This document shows positions 38,506 to 64,000 of a stretch of DNA of 64,000 bases, in pieces; within the stretch, counting starts at the first letter, position 1; each line of letters begins with the position of its first letter. Origin of the DNA: Lineus longissimus (lineage: Eukaryota; Nemertea; Pilidiophora; Heteronemertea; Lineidae); contig NC_088311.1 in the NCBI RefSeq assembly GCF_910592395.1, positions 25,018,646-25,082,645 on the forward strand, in the 5' to 3' direction. The translations under genes and the position numbers were made by a program. The notes beneath the pieces were generated by a model. That model was given only the letters and a program-made list of their open reading frames with translations, made no database searches and was not told the DNA's origin.

Positions 38506-64000
<25,495 letters not shown>

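Overview
This window is animal genomic DNA: AT-rich, intron-dense, with GT/AG-bounded exons and many minisatellites, tRNA-derived SINEs and small inverted-repeat (MITE-like) elements. Four conserved metazoan genes could be rebuilt exon by exon, and the reading phase closes at every junction I could pair. The gene set (SYK-type kinase, FBXO25/32, TMEM8/PGAP6, otoferlin) and the sequence texture suggest an invertebrate bilaterian. A marine lophotrochozoan such as a mollusc or brachiopod is my guess, not something the sequence proves.

Layout. (1) 436-4839, + strand: the 3' part of a SYK/ZAP-70-type tyrosine kinase, from the end of the second SH2 domain through the whole kinase domain; its 5' end lies outside the window. 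(2) 4840-10095: 3' flank with two different 34-bp tandem arrays and a tRNA-like SINE. (3) 10096-14667, - strand: an F-box gene of the FBXO25/FBXO32 (atrogin-1) type, complete except for one short segment I could not place. (4) 14668-14955: a 288-bp head-to-head intergenic interval with an inverted CCAAT box and a palindromic CRE, probably a shared bidirectional promoter. (5) 14956-20599, + strand: a complete 12-exon TMEM8/PGAP6-type gene, 870 residues, with a candidate alternative last exon at 22140. (6) 20600-38111: gene-poor DNA with several tandem arrays (about 60-66-bp, 71-bp, degenerate 31-bp and 62-bp units), MITEs and SINEs. (7) 38112-64000, - strand: the 3' half of an otoferlin-type ferlin, 19 coding exons plus a duplicated last exon; its 5' half lies beyond the right edge. 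Its introns hold a 54-bp satellite of about 27 units, a 45-bp array, four copies of one hairpin MITE family and SINEs.

The genes are not an operon and have unrelated jobs: immune-type signalling, ubiquitin ligation, GPI-anchored protein processing, and calcium-triggered membrane fusion. The only close gene-gene relationship is the FBXO25/32-PGAP6 divergent pair.

The most interesting signals are in the otoferlin gene. It has two intact, phase-compatible, 181-bp terminal exons in tandem, each encoding the complete C-terminal membrane anchor; they differ at 20 codons synonymously and at only 4 codons in amino acid. It also has three in-frame microexons of 21, 24 and 33 bp, a 105-bp tandem duplication of an exon-intron boundary, and an intronic satellite that repeats a perfect sense-strand 5' splice-site sequence about 27 times.
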